From contig JANSWO010000005.1 in the NCBI GenBank assembly GCA_024743435.1, forward strand, positions 1 to 64,000: 64,000 nucleotides of DNA, written 5' to 3'. Position numbers and translations under genes: made by a program. Position 1 is the stretch's first letter; each line of letters starts with the position of its first letter. This DNA is from Pseudomonadaceae bacterium (GTDB taxonomy: Bacteria; Pseudomonadota; Gammaproteobacteria; Pseudomonadales; Azotimanducaceae). Below, piece by piece: positions 30,098 through 40,559 of this stretch. The notes under the pieces are model-generated. The model ran no database searches. It was not told the origin of the DNA and saw only the letters and a program-made list of their open reading frames with translations.

Positions 30098-31141
30098 ATG
30101 GACCACCGCCGCAAGGCTGTCGCGCTGATATCCGGCGGATTGGACTCAATGTTGGCTGCCCGGATCGTCATGGATGCGGGCATTCACGTCGAGGGCATCA
30201 ACTTTTTCACCGGTTTTTGCGTCGAAGGCCATACCCACGCCATCCGCAAACAGGACAAAGATCGGGCCAAACGCAACAACGCGCTGTGGGTCGCCGAGCA
30301 GCTCGGCATCAAGCTCCACATCATCGACGTCATCGATGAGTACAAACAGGTGGTCCTGAACCCGGAGCACGGTTACGGCGCGCACATGAATCCGTGCCTG
30401 GATTGCAAAGTATTCATGGTGGGCCGGGCTCAACAGTGGGCCGACGATAACGGCTTTGATTTCATCATCACCGGGGAGGTCATGGGCCAGCGGCCAAAGA
30501 GCCAGCTGAAAGCCCTCATGCCGTTAATTGCCCGGGAATCCGGCGCACAGGACAGGTTGCTTCGGCCGCTTTCTGGGAAACACTTACCCGAAACCCTGCC
30601 GGAACGTGAGGGTTGGATCAGTCGGGAGCAGCTGCTAGGTTTTCACGGTCGCAATCGCAAACCCCAAATCGCGCTCGCTAAGTCATTGGGTTTTGAGGAT
30701 TGGGCACAGCCTTCCGGAGGCTGCTGCTTCCTTACCGACGAGAGCTACAGCGCCAAACTGAAAGATCTGTTTGAAGCGCGCAACGACCGCGACTACGAAC
30801 TCGACGACGTCATGCTGCTGAAAATGGGTCGGCATCTTCGGCCCAGACCAAACTTCAAAGTGATCATCAGCCGAGAAGACGGCGAGAATCGATATCTCTC
30901 AGGCTACCGGCGGCGCTACCTGAAACTTGAGCCCAGTAGCCATGGCGGCCCCGTAGCCCTCATTGATGGAGAGGTAAGTGAAGACGACCTCCAGTTGGCA
31001 GCCCGCCTCGTGGCTCGCTACAGCCAGGGCAAACACACAAATGAAGTTACGATCGCTCTGCAGAAACTTGATGGCACATATCGCGACCTGACCGTTGTTC
31101 CGCTGCAAGCCAGCGAGGTGCCCGATGAGTGGTATGTCTGA
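30098..31141 (+). CDS. PP-loop tRNA thiolation-type enzyme (MnmA/ThiI-related)
   Basis: An adenylating PP-loop (N-type ATP pyrophosphatase) protein of 347 residues. The PP-loop is ALISGGLDSMLAARI (about residues 9-23). Cysteines stand at C100-x-x-C103 (NPCLDCKVFM) and C208-C209 (GGCCFLTD), a spacing reminiscent of sulfur-carrying or iron-sulfur tRNA thiolases. The C-terminal third (about 240-347) resembles the NFACT-R/DUF814-type extension. Relatives are often annotated as tRNA thiouridylases. The next gene encodes a TusA-like sulfur carrier overlapping its 3' end by 17 bases, which supports a sulfur-transfer role. The modified nucleoside is not known. Confidence 0.75.
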   Translation: MDHRRKAVALISGGLDSMLAARIVMDAGIHVEGINFFTGFCVEGHTHAIRKQDKDRAKRNNALWVAEQLGIKLHIIDVIDEYKQVVLNPEHGYGAHMNPCLDCKVFMVGRAQQWADDNGFDFIITGEVMGQRPKSQLKALMPLIARESGAQDRLLRPLSGKHLPETLPEREGWISREQLLGFHGRNRKPQIALAKSLGFEDWAQPSGGCCFLTDESYSAKLKDLFEARNDRDYELDDVMLLKMGRHLRPRPNFKVIISREDGENRYLSGYRRRYLKLEPSSHGGPVALIDGEVSEDDLQLAARLVARYSQGKHTNEVTIALQKLDGTYRDLTVVPLQASEVPDEWYV

Positions 31142-31379
31142 AACGCCGTACACCGTTGAGCTCGACTTGCGGGGCCTGCTATGCCCGCTGCCCGTCATTC
31201 GAACCCAGGATGTGATCATCGAGCTCAAATCCGGAGATACGGTTAGGGTCCTCGCGAGCGACCCCGGCACGGCCTACGACATACCGGCCTGGGTTCGGGT
31301 TCATGGCCACGAATTGATTGGCTGGGAGGATCAAGGCGATGAGCTGTGGTTTTCGATTCGTGTCGTGGACGGTGACTGA
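31125..31379 (+). CDS. TusA family sulfurtransferase
   Basis: An 84-residue sulfur-carrier protein with the SirA/TusA fold. The catalytic motif is LDLRGLLCPLPVIRTQ (CPxP cysteine), followed by LKSGDTVRVLASDPGTAYDIPAW. The ATG at 31125 has AGGTG upstream and lies inside the end of the PP-loop gene. The pair looks like donor and acceptor of a persulfide relay. It could serve tRNA thiolation or another sulfur pathway. Confidence 0.88.
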   Translation: MSGMSETPYTVELDLRGLLCPLPVIRTQDVIIELKSGDTVRVLASDPGTAYDIPAWVRVHGHELIGWEDQGDELWFSIRVVDGD

Positions 31380-31410
31380 CAGCGGAAATCTCGATAACTA
31401 CGCACCGTTT

Positions 31411-31427
31411 CGCACCGCAATGGTGCG
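31411..31427. promoter_or_regulatory. NtrC-binding site upstream of DUF4124 gene
   Basis: CGCACCGCAATGGTGCG is a 17-base palindrome matching the NtrC consensus (GCAC-half, 5-7 bases, GGTGC-half). It lies 240 bases before the DUF4124 gene. I did not find a convincing -24/-12 promoter between it and the gene. Confidence 0.65.
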
Positions 31428-31667
31428 TTTCCGCCTGCTCGCCGCACCAATTCAGCACAGGTTAACCATCGGCGTTCACAATAGCCCTCAAACACAGGTA
31501 AACAGGTGACCTGACGGACGCGCACTCCGGAAATAGGTGATGAAGCTAACGGAGATTTCTGCCCCGGTTTGCTAAAACACCACTACCATGTGCCCGCTGC
31601 ATGTCGCCATCAGCCTCAAGGCTGATCATGCCCGCCAACGAGAAGCCGAGACCCGGAGGTTGCTACC

Positions 31668-32273
31668 GTGATATCGATCGATCGACGCCCAAGCACGCAC
31701 TTACTGCTCGCGGGGCTCCTCGCCGCATGCTGCATCAGCGTCGGCGCTGAGGAGCGCACGATTTATCGCACGCTCGATGCGAACGGCAACCCGGTCTTCA
31801 CCGACATGCCACCGCGCCAGGGCCAATCCGCCGAGGAGATCAAGATCACGGTGACATCCGGCAACTCCTATGCCTCCTCCGCTGCCCGAACCCCATACAC
31901 CGGCAACTCTGCCAGCAGCGAGGCACCGACGACGGGCGCATCGTATAGCCTCGATATCATCTCTCCGGCCAATGACGAGACCATTCGCGACAACGCCGGC
32001 AGCGTGAGTATCTCAGCGGCAACGACTCCTGCGTTGCGGCGCGGCCACAGCTTGCGGCTGGTAATGGATGGCACGCTCACCGATCTACCGGCGGACGGCA
32101 CGGTCTTTGATTTGTCGAATGTGGATCGCGGTACTCACACCATCGCGGTCGCGGTGGTGGACAGGGCCGGCAACGTACTCGCTCAGGGCCAGCCAAGCAC
32201 GTTCCACCTGCAGCGCTATTCTGTGCAATCGCAGGCGCCGCGAACAAACTGGCAGAATAACAACGCTCGATAA
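31668..32273 (+). CDS. DUF4124 domain-containing envelope protein
   Basis: A 201-residue exported protein. After a signal peptide (about residues 1-27, AGLLAACCISVGAEE) comes a DUF4124 domain (TIYRTLDANGNPVFTDMPPR, about 29-50), a Ser/Thr-rich linker, and an Ig-like beta domain (about 95-190, SLDIISPANDETIRDNAGSV). In many gammaproteobacteria such a gene lies between glnA and ntrB. Here ntrB follows, but glnA is absent. Function not known. Confidence 0.85.
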   Translation: MISIDRRPSTHLLLAGLLAACCISVGAEERTIYRTLDANGNPVFTDMPPRQGQSAEEIKITVTSGNSYASSAARTPYTGNSASSEAPTTGASYSLDIISPANDETIRDNAGSVSISAATTPALRRGHSLRLVMDGTLTDLPADGTVFDLSNVDRGTHTIAVAVVDRAGNVLAQGQPSTFHLQRYSVQSQAPRTNWQNNNAR

Positions 32274-32324
32274 TCGCCCACTCGGGCTCGACTCTCACGC
32301 ATACCCCTCGCCTCAAGCCCGTTT

Positions 32325-32341
32325 CGCACTATAATGGTGCG
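32325..32341. promoter_or_regulatory. NtrC enhancer site upstream of ntrB
   Basis: CGCACTATAATGGTGCG matches the NtrC site consensus almost perfectly; the E. coli glnA enhancer AGCACTATATTGGTGCA differs mainly at the edges. It lies about 150 bases upstream of the predicted sigma-54 start of ntrBC, a normal distance for an enhancer. Confidence 0.85.
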
Positions 32342-32463
32342 AAGGCGGGGTCAGTGGTATCGTTACCCCCGCGTTAACCCTCTGGACGACCGTTAGCACG
32401 ACGCCCAGGATGTAAGTGAACACTCACTACGGCAGCGGCAACGTTGACAGCGGCCAGCTAAAG

Positions 32464-32481
32464 TTGGAGCGAGAATTGCAT
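32464..32481 (+). promoter_or_regulatory. Sigma-54 (-24/-12) promoter of ntrBC
   Basis: TTGGAGCGAGAATTGCAT has GG (32466-32467) and GC (32478-32479) separated by exactly ten bases, with the TTGCA box of the RpoN consensus. The start of transcription would be near 32491, about 30 bases before the ntrB start. Together with the upstream NtrC box this predicts autoregulation of ntrBC by NtrC. Confidence 0.8.
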
Positions 32482-32519
32482 TCTCCGATCTACCCGATCT
32501 ACCCGCAACAAGGCCTCCA

Positions 32520-33586
32520 GTGAGCGACGCTCCAAAATCCGCCAACATCAGGCTCAGCGACGTTGTCGAGCATCTCTCGACCGCACTGCTGGCACTGGAC
32601 GCCTCGCTAAACGTCTGCTTCGTCAATGCGGCCGCAGAGGATCTGTTCTCCGTCAGCGCCAACCGCGCAGTCGGCGAGCCCATGTCGAAACTGTTCAATC
32701 ACCCGGCCGCAGACAGCAAGGCCCTGCGCGGAGCCCTCACCGATGAGCGCTCTTTCAGCCAACGCCAGGCCAAGCTCACGCGCTGGGATGGCCGGCTGAT
32801 CACCGCTGACTACACCGTCACACCCACGCGCGATCAATTCCTGGTTGTCGAAATTCAATCGCTCGACCGGCTGCTGCGGATCGACCAGGATCGCAGCCAG
32901 GTTGAAGGCGCAGAAACGACCAAAAAGCTGCTGCGAGGCCTCGCCCATGAGGTGAAGAACCCACTCGGTGGTATTCGCGGCGCTGCTCAACTCCTCGCCC
33001 GCGACCCCTCTGGGGAGGATGCGGACGACTACACCCGGATCATCATCGAGGAAACCGACCGACTGGTTGCACTCGTTGATCGCATGCTCGGGCCGAGCAA
33101 GCCGCAGCAGAAAACGCCGATCAATGTGCACCGCCTGCTCGAGCGGTCACTACGCCTGGTTCAGGCAGAGGCGAAGTGCGAGCTGCAGATCACCCGTAAC
33201 TACGATCCAAGCTTGCCGGATCTTTATGCCGACGAAGACTCGTTGATGCAGGCTTTTCTCAACATCGTTCGCAATGCCGAACAAGCCCTCGATGGCCAAG
33301 CCAACGCCGCCATCAGCGTAGCCACGAAGATCACCCGGCAATTCACAATCGGTGAGACCAGGCACGCCATGGTTGCGCAGATCGACTTCGAAGATAACGG
33401 CCCCGGCGTACCCGACGACATCAAAGACCGAATCTTCTTCCCAATGATCAGCGGCCGTGCCGATGGAACCGGTCTAGGGCTCGCCATTTCACAAAACATA
33501 ATCAGCCAGCATCGCGGCACGCTAGAAGTGGACAGCGAACCGGGACACACCCGCTTTTCGGTCCTGCTGCCGTTTGGAGACCAATC

Positions 33587-33590
<4 letters not shown>
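32520..33590 (+). CDS. ntrB: Nitrogen regulation sensor histidine kinase NtrB (GlnL)
   Basis: Cytoplasmic kinase that phosphorylates or dephosphorylates NtrC in response to PII. A PAS domain covers about residues 14-120, the HisKA domain holds the phospho-acceptor H143 (GLAHEVKNPLGGIRGAAQLL), and the HATPase domain has N, G1 and G2 boxes (FLNIVRNAEQAL, FEDNGPGVPDDI, GTGLGLAIS). The start is a GTG at 32520 that yields the expected NtrB start. It overlaps ntrC by 4 bases. Confidence 0.96.
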
Positions 33591-35002
<1,412 letters not shown>

Positions 35003-35058
35003 AAGTCCACGACACCGGCGCGCACTGAAGTATGCGCGGATGGACTGCGAGGTAGCAG

Positions 35059-35095
35059 GTTGCAAGGCAGTGGGCTGGGGTTAGTGCCTTGCAAC
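35059..35095. terminator. Hairpin between convergent ntrC and TPR-like gene
   Basis: A perfect 11-bp stem (GTTGCAAGGCA at 35059-35069 and TGCCTTGCAAC at 35085-35095) with a 15-base loop lies between the converging ends. Its right arm enters the last codons of the minus-strand gene. No T-tract follows on either side, so its efficiency as a terminator is uncertain. Confidence 0.45.
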
Positions 35096-36043
35096 GAGCT
35101 GCGAAGGCTGGCCCAGCTCGGCCGCGCGGGCAAACAGTTCACTGGCGTCCTGGCCAATGGCTTGCCGCGACGCCGCAAGTCCAAGCCACCATTTGCTGGC
35201 CTCAGGCTCAGCATCGATCAGCCGCTCGTAGCTAAGCGCCGCTTCCCGATAAGCTCCGGCTCCCAGGGCGGAGATCGCATACAGCTCCAGCGCTCGACCA
35301 GTCCAACTAACGCCTCGACCACTGCGCACGCGCTCCCGGAACAATTGGTAGGCACCGGCATGGTCACTCCCCCGAAGCCGCTCCGTTACGCGCGTAAGCA
35401 GCTCACCATCTAAGTCCAGTGCGACATTTGCGGTCAGTTGCGGAGTTTCATTGGCCGGCTCGGGCGAAGCAATGCGCTCCACATCAATAGGGGCGGTTGC
35501 TGTCTCAGCGAGCAGATCTGGGCTTGGGTGAGCGGGTGCCACAATTACGGGCGACTCGTCGCGTTGTTCCGGCCTGGAATCCGCAACGACAACCTGTTGC
35601 CGCTGAACGGCTGGGGTAGCGGGCTCCGAGGCAACCACCTCGAGCACTGGGTTGATGGCTGGCGCCACACCTACGAGGGTCGGATAAGCGGGCTCGGGTG
35701 CGGGCTGCCCCACCGACTTAACCAGTTCGTCGACCTCCCGGCTCGCCGGCTCGACATTCGTATCAACACTCGCAAGCTTGGGTGCTTCCGCCAGCTCAAC
35801 CACATAGTCGGGTAGCAGCTCGGTAAGCGACCTACGCAACCCTCGCCGGTCATCGATCGGAATAACCTGGGTGACCGGCTCGATCGCTACCTGGCTGAAG
35901 ACTTCCCGGTACTCAGCCTGCTTAGCGTCCTCAAATGACGGCGCGACAAAGGTCGCGACACCTCCGGCAGACAGACACCACAGAACAATGGTTATCGGTA
36001 GACCAGCGCTGCCGTTCTGGCGGCGTCGTTTTCGATCAATCAT
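35081..36043 (-). CDS. Hypothetical membrane-anchored TPR-like protein
   Basis: A 320-residue protein not recognised by name. It has a basic N-terminus, one membrane segment (about residues 14-34, GLPITIVLWCLSAGGVATFV), a long Pro/Ala/Glu/Val-rich linker (about 60-215), and a C-terminal helical part with TPR character (about 220-315; ALELYAISALGAGAYREAAL, YERLIDAEPEASKWWLGLAA). The layout recalls pilus-biogenesis accessory proteins such as MshN, but no motif confirms this. Stand-alone gene, convergent with ntrC. Confidence 0.65.
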   Translation of the reverse strand: MIDRKRRRQNGSAGLPITIVLWCLSAGGVATFVAPSFEDAKQAEYREVFSQVAIEPVTQVIPIDDRRGLRRSLTELLPDYVVELAEAPKLASVDTNVEPASREVDELVKSVGQPAPEPAYPTLVGVAPAINPVLEVVASEPATPAVQRQQVVVADSRPEQRDESPVIVAPAHPSPDLLAETATAPIDVERIASPEPANETPQLTANVALDLDGELLTRVTERLRGSDHAGAYQLFRERVRSGRGVSWTGRALELYAISALGAGAYREAALSYERLIDAEPEASKWWLGLAASRQAIGQDASELFARAAELGQPSQLVARH

Positions 36044-36205
36044 GACGACTTCCCAAGCGAGATAGATTCATAAGCCAGCGAATTCCTGCCACCATCCACA
36101 ACGCGGACGCAGGCACCTGATTTCAGTATAGGAAGGCTTTGCAAGGCTGCTTGCCGAATTCCCAGCGTCCGCGTACTCACATTCGTAAACAGTGAACCAA
36201 CCCAC

Positions 36206-36676
36206 ATGGCTATCGAGATAGTTCTGCACGAGCCCGAGATTGCGCCCAACACCGGCAACATCATCCGCCTGGCCGCCAACACCGGTGCTTCGCTTCATCT
36301 GATCGAACCGCTGGGCTTCGAAATGGATGACAAGCGACTGCGTCGAGCGGGTCTCGACTATCACGAATTCGCCGATGTGCGTGTGCACAAAACCTGGCTG
36401 GACTACCTCGAACAGAGGCCGCGAGATATTGAGATATTCGCCTTCAGCCGGCATTCGGAACGATCATTCGATAAACTAGACATGAGTATCGATTGTGCAC
36501 TTCTGTTCGGCTCGGAAACCCGAGGACTACCTGATTCTATTAAGAAATATTTGCCGAACGATCATTTGGTCAGAATTCCGATGAAAGCCAACTCCAGGAG
36601 CCTGAATCTATCGAACTCCGTCGCGATAGGGCTTTACGCCGCCTGGCGGCAACAGGGCTATGCGGGCGCCGTGTAG
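36206..36676 (+). CDS. trmL: tRNA (cytidine(34)-2'-O)-methyltransferase
   Basis: SPOUT-class enzyme that methylates the wobble ribose of tRNA-Leu. All family signatures are visible in 156 residues: IVLHEPEIAPNTGNIIRLAA (motif 1), LLFGSETRGLP (motif 2) and RSLNLSNSVAIGLYAAWRQ (motif 3, the knot). Located by itself, convergent with secB. Confidence 0.96.
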   Translation: MAIEIVLHEPEIAPNTGNIIRLAANTGASLHLIEPLGFEMDDKRLRRAGLDYHEFADVRVHKTWLDYLEQRPRDIEIFAFSRHSERSFDKLDMSIDCALLFGSETRGLPDSIKKYLPNDHLVRIPMKANSRSLNLSNSVAIGLYAAWRQQGYAGAV

Positions 36677-36687
36677 CGAGCGGGGGA

Positions 36688-36705
36688 ACGGGCCAGCAGG
36701 CCCGT
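36688..36705. terminator. Hairpin between convergent trmL and secB
   Basis: ACGGGCC and GGCCCGT form a perfect 7-bp stem with loop AGCA in the 37 bases between the two stop codons. There is no T-run, so it is at best a weak two-way terminator. Confidence 0.4.
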
Positions 36706-36713
36706 CAGTTGGC

Positions 36714-37271
36714 CTAGTGCTTGGTATCACTCGGCGACTGAACCGGCGCTGCGTCACCGACTGCGGCACCCGCGTTCGCCTGCGCTTCCGCCTGGGCTTG
36801 CCGGTAGAGGGCATCAAAGTTGAACGGCGCGAGCTGCAACGGCGGAAAGCCACCTTTGGCAACTGAGGAGTCGATTACCTCTCGCACGTACGGAAATAGC
36901 GTATTCGGGCAGAACGTCCCCAGAATCGTTTTCAACTGCTCACCCACCACGCCTACGATGTTGAACACACCCGCCTGCTGCACTTCCACCAGGTAGCCGT
37001 GCTCGGACTCCTTGTTCTTGGCGGTAATTGTGAGCGTCAACACGACCTCGAAGAAGTCCCCATCCAGGCGTGCTGAACGAGTGTTCAGATCAACGCTCAC
37101 CTCAGGTTTCCAGTCGCCTCGGAAAACCTCCGGCGAGTTGGGAGACTCGAACGATAGATCCTTCAGGTATATCCGATCGATGGCGACCGATGCGCCTTTG
37201 TCAGCCGCACCGCCATCCGGCGATCCGCCTACGCCTTGCCCTTGACCACCGGAAGATTCTGATTCCGCCAC
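36714..37271 (-). CDS. secB: Protein-export chaperone SecB
   Basis: Tetrameric chaperone that delivers preproteins to SecA. The core is clear: IYLKDLSFESPNSPEVFRGD, VVLTITAKNKESEHGYLVEV, and NTLFPYVREVIDSSVAKGGFPPLQLAPFNF (here given in parts of one conserved block). The N-terminus (about 25 residues, Gly/Ser-rich) and C-terminus are longer than in E. coli. The first 43 bases lie inside the end of the upstream rhodanese gene. 185 residues. Confidence 0.94.
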   Translation of the reverse strand: MAESESSGGQGQGVGGSPDGGAADKGASVAIDRIYLKDLSFESPNSPEVFRGDWKPEVSVDLNTRSARLDGDFFEVVLTLTITAKNKESEHGYLVEVQQAGVFNIVGVVGEQLKTILGTFCPNTLFPYVREVIDSSVAKGGFPPLQLAPFNFDALYRQAQAEAQANAGAAVGDAAPVQSPSDTKH

Positions 37272-37651
37272 TCGGTAATACCCCCTTTAAGCTTCTTGAC
37301 GTTTTCAAAGCCGGCTTTGCGCAGCATGCCGCCGGCCATTCCCGAGTGCTGACCGATCTTGCAGGCAACGACTACAGGCTTGTCTTTGTACTTCGCCAGC
37401 TCTCCGAGCCGAGACTCCAGCGCGGAGTACGGCATGTTTCTGGCGTCCACAATGTGGCCAGCCTTGAACTCCGCGGCATCGCGCACATCCAGTACCAGGG
37501 CGCCCTCTCCATTGACAAGGTTGACGAGCTCCTGGGCCGATACCGCCTGGCCGCCCCGGTTCGTCTCATTGCGGATGAAAAGCACGAGGAGCACAACAAA
37601 CGTGCCCACCAGGAACGGATGGTTACCGATGAACGTAAACAGCTGATCCAT
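37229..37651 (-). CDS. Membrane-anchored rhodanese-like protein (YibN-like)
   Basis: One N-terminal membrane segment (about residues 11-28, PFLVGTFVVLLVLFI) and one rhodanese domain (about 45-138: LVLDVRDAAEFKAGHI, then the active-site loop ACKIGQHSG with the catalytic cysteine, and GFENVKKLKGGITEW). This gene is typically found between gpmI and secB. Persulfide transfer is the family activity; the physiological acceptor is not known. Confidence 0.92.
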   Translation of the reverse strand: MDQLFTFIGNHPFLVGTFVVLLVLFIRNETNRGGQAVSAQELVNLVNGEGALVLDVRDAAEFKAGHIVDARNMPYSALESRLGELAKYKDKPVVVACKIGQHSGMAGGMLRKAGFENVKKLKGGITEWRNQNLPVVKGKA

Positions 37652-37806
37652 GACGCGGACAACCCGGCAGTAATTCGAGGGCGCGAATTATACACAGCGA
37701 GCTGCCGCCAACGATGACAGTTTCGGGCCCAAACAACATTGGCTTTACAGATTTCGAAGATCGCGCCCGGTACAATCAGCGATCACCCGCAACGAACCTG
37801 CCTGAC

Positions 37807-39378
37807 ATGCCCAGCACCAGCCTGCTCATCATCCTGGACGGCTTCGGCTACAGCGAGTCTGTCAAAGACAATGCGATCCACAGCGCCAACACACCGGTGT
37901 GGGATCGGCTGTGGCGGGAGGCGCCGCACACGCTCATCGACGGTTCCGGAGGCCACGTCGGGCTGCCCGACGGCCAGATGGGCAATTCTGAGGTCGGCCA
38001 CATGAACCTTGGCGCGGGACGCATCGTCTATCAGGACCTGAGCCGCATAAACCTCGATATCGAACAGGGCACGTTTGGCAACAATCCTGCTTTTCAGGGC
38101 GCATTCGAGAAGGTTCGCAGTTCAGGCAAGGCCCTGCACATCATGGGCCTGCTATCGCCGGGTGGCGTGCATTCGCACGAAGATCAGATTCACGCGCTCA
38201 TCCGAGCCTGCGCCGAAGCCGGTCTGCACAACGTCTATCTGCACGCGTTTCTGGACGGCCGTGATACGCCACCTCGCAGCGCGGAGCCATCCCTCGCGAG
38301 CACAGATGCGTTGCTGCGCGAACTGAACCTTGGCCGTATCGCGTCTATCACAGGACGCTATTACGCGATGGATCGCGACAATCGATGGGACCGAGTGGAA
38401 CAGGCCTACAATCTGCTCACGGCAGCTGATTGCACACGCCGGGCAGACACCGCCGTCCAGGGCCTGGCGCTCGCATACGAGGCAGACGAAAACGACGAGT
38501 TTGTGCAGGCCACCTCCATCGCCGGGCCAGGCGAGCAAGCGGTCGCTATCGACGACGGCGATGCGGTCATCTTCATGAACTTCCGCGCAGATCGCGCCCG
38601 GGAGATCACACGCGCGTTTGTGAGCGACGACTTCGATGGTTTCGAACGCAAGCAGCGCCCGGCGCTCGCTGACTTTGTGATGCTCACCCAGTACGCAGAC
38701 GATATCGACACCTCCTGCGCCTACGCGCCAACGGTTCCCGACAACACCTTTGGTGAGTATCTGGCCAGCCTGGGCAAAACTCAGCTGCGCATTGCGGAAA
38801 CGGAGAAGTATGCCCACGTCACTTTCTTTTTCTCCGGCGGCAGAGAAGCGCCATTCGAGGGGGAGGAGCGCATTTTAGTGCCGTCGCCGAACGTTGCGAC
38901 CTACGATCTGCAGCCCGAAATGAGCGCTCGCGAAGTCACCGACAAGCTCGTTGAGGCCATCGAGTCTGGCCGTTTCGATGTCGTGGTATGCAACTACGCG
39001 AACGGCGACATGGTCGGCCACACAGGCGTGTTTGATGCGGCTGTGCAAGCAGTGGAGACGCTGGACGCTTGCATCGCGAGGCTTGAAGCGGCAGTGCTCG
39101 CAACCGGTGGACAAATGCTGATCACAGCAGACCACGGCAACGTCGAGCAAATGCGCGACGACCACACAGGCCAGGCCCACACCGCGCACACCTGCGAGCC
39201 CGTGCCGCTCGTGTACGTTGGCCCCGAGTCGGCATCCGTGAAGCTCGACCACGGCGGCGTACTAGCCGACGTCGTTCCCACCCTGCTGACGCTGATGAAC
39301 CTGCCGATACCACCCCAGATGACCGGACGGTCACTGGCGCTCGCGGCTGACCAGGCTAGCAATCGGGAATCCGCCTGA
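37807..39378 (+). CDS. gpmI: 2,3-bisphosphoglycerate-independent phosphoglycerate mutase
   Basis: Manganese-dependent glycolytic enzyme interconverting 3- and 2-phosphoglycerate. The start is the ATG giving [17 protein letters not shown]; the frame is open 31 codons further upstream without family similarity. The catalytic serine is in [18 protein letters not shown], with substrate loop [11 protein letters not shown] and metal site [11 protein letters not shown]. 523 residues. Divergent from the rhodanese gene. Confidence 0.96.
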   Translation: MPSTSLLIILDGFGYSESVKDNAIHSANTPVWDRLWREAPHTLIDGSGGHVGLPDGQMGNSEVGHMNLGAGRIVYQDLSRINLDIEQGTFGNNPAFQGAFEKVRSSGKALHIMGLLSPGGVHSHEDQIHALIRACAEAGLHNVYLHAFLDGRDTPPRSAEPSLASTDALLRELNLGRIASITGRYYAMDRDNRWDRVEQAYNLLTAADCTRRADTAVQGLALAYEADENDEFVQATSIAGPGEQAVAIDDGDAVIFMNFRADRAREITRAFVSDDFDGFERKQRPALADFVMLTQYADDIDTSCAYAPTVPDNTFGEYLASLGKTQLRIAETEKYAHVTFFFSGGREAPFEGEERILVPSPNVATYDLQPEMSAREVTDKLVEAIESGRFDVVVCNYANGDMVGHTGVFDAAVQAVETLDACIARLEAAVLATGGQMLITADHGNVEQMRDDHTGQAHTAHTCEPVPLVYVGPESASVKLDHGGVLADVVPTLLTLMNLPIPPQMTGRSLALAADQASNRESA

Positions 39379-40523
39379 AGCGCCAGCACTACAGACTAGC
39401 GCTGTCCTGGCTGCTCGGCGCGAGCCTCGCAGTCTCGGCCTTCGCTGCGCCCGGCGATAGAGCACAGGCGCAAAGTGAGCTGGCAGATATCGTAGCCGAG
39501 CTGAACGGCCTGGATTCCTGGTTCGCCAGAGCGAAGACCGCACGCGAGCGATACCAACGAGACCTGCGCGATGCTGACAAGGAGATCGCTGAAGTGACGC
39601 GCAGCATCGCGGGCATCCGCACGCAGCTCGCAAACACACAGAAAAGCCTTGATGAGCTGGCAACGCAACAAGGCAAGCTCGAACTCCAGCGCAAGGGCCA
39701 GGCCGAGCAAATCGCGAAGCATCTGCGGGCCGCCAGCCGCCTGACGGGACAGGATTTCTTCAAGCTACTGTTGAACATGGAGTCACCTGAGCGCTTCGAG
39801 CGCATGATGCGCTACCATCAACGCTTCTCCGAGGCCCGGCTGGCAAACCTCGCCGCGTACAAAGACACGCTTGCCGAGCTGGCTAGCAATGCCGAGGCAA
39901 CAACCGCCCAACAGGCGCAATTATCCGCACAGCAGACATCCCTCACTCAGCGCAGCGAGGTGTTGGCAGGCTCCCGTGCCCAGAGGCAAACGCTGCTGGA
40001 CGAACTACTGGCCGAGGCGGAAACTCAGGAAGCACGCCGGCAACGACTCATAGCGGATCAGCAACGCCTGACCGCGCTGATCGACGAAATCAAACGCCGC
40101 TCGAACCGCCTCGACGGCGCGGAATTTGTCGCCAACAAAGGCAGTCTGCCCTGGCCACTCACCGGCCAACTGGTGCATTCGTTCGGCAAACCTCGTTCCG
40201 GCGGCAAGCTCGTCTGGCACGGCATGCAGATCAGCGCCAAGGAAGGCGCGCCTGTACGCGCCGTGCACAGGGGGCGCGTGGTATTCGCGGACTGGCTACG
40301 CGGCTTTGGGCTGCTCACCATCGTGGATCACGGCGACGAGTACATGACCCTGTACGCCCACCTGGACAGCCTGTTGAAGTCAAAAGACGATTGGGTTGAG
40401 AGCGGCGAGGCAATTGCTGCCGCCGGCCGCAGCGGCGGCCAGCCACAAGCCGGGCTCTACTTCGAAGTCAGGCATCACGGCGAGCCGGAAAACCCGGCAC
40501 CCTGGCTCAGCAAGACCCGCTAG
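39375..40523 (+). CDS. envC: Murein hydrolase activator EnvC (LytM factor)
   Basis: Periplasmic activator of amidases at the septum. No ATG, GTG or TTG exists between the upstream in-frame stop (39357) and the signal peptide. CTG at 39375, overlapping the gpmI stop as CTGA and preceded by GGGAA, gives [20 protein letters not shown], a perfect signal peptide ending SAFA. The first ATG-like alternative would cut off the signal. The rest is a long coiled coil (about 35-240) and a degenerate M23 domain (about 255-375) in which catalytic residues are replaced (WHGMQIS for HxGxD, GLYFEV for HLHFE), as in EnvC. 382 residues. Confidence 0.88.
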   Translation: MKRQHYRLALSWLLGASLAVSAFAAPGDRAQAQSELADIVAELNGLDSWFARAKTARERYQRDLRDADKEIAEVTRSIAGIRTQLANTQKSLDELATQQGKLELQRKGQAEQIAKHLRAASRLTGQDFFKLLLNMESPERFERMMRYHQRFSEARLANLAAYKDTLAELASNAEATTAQQAQLSAQQTSLTQRSEVLAGSRAQRQTLLDELLAEAETQEARRQRLIADQQRLTALIDEIKRRSNRLDGAEFVANKGSLPWPLTGQLVHSFGKPRSGGKLVWHGMQISAKEGAPVRAVHRGRVVFADWLRGFGLLTIVDHGDEYMTLYAHLDSLLKSKDDWVESGEAIAAAGRSGGQPQAGLYFEVRHHGEPENPAPWLSKTR

Positions 40524-40559
40524 GTAGATTGCGCGGCAATGTCCGCAGGAACAACGAAC

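Noticed and set aside
31556-31573. Possible sigma-54 promoter (TTTGCT box) before the DUF4124 gene
   Set aside because: The TTTGCT part fits the -12 box, and its distance from the NtrC site is similar to that before ntrB, but the essential GG at -24 is absent at the right spacing.
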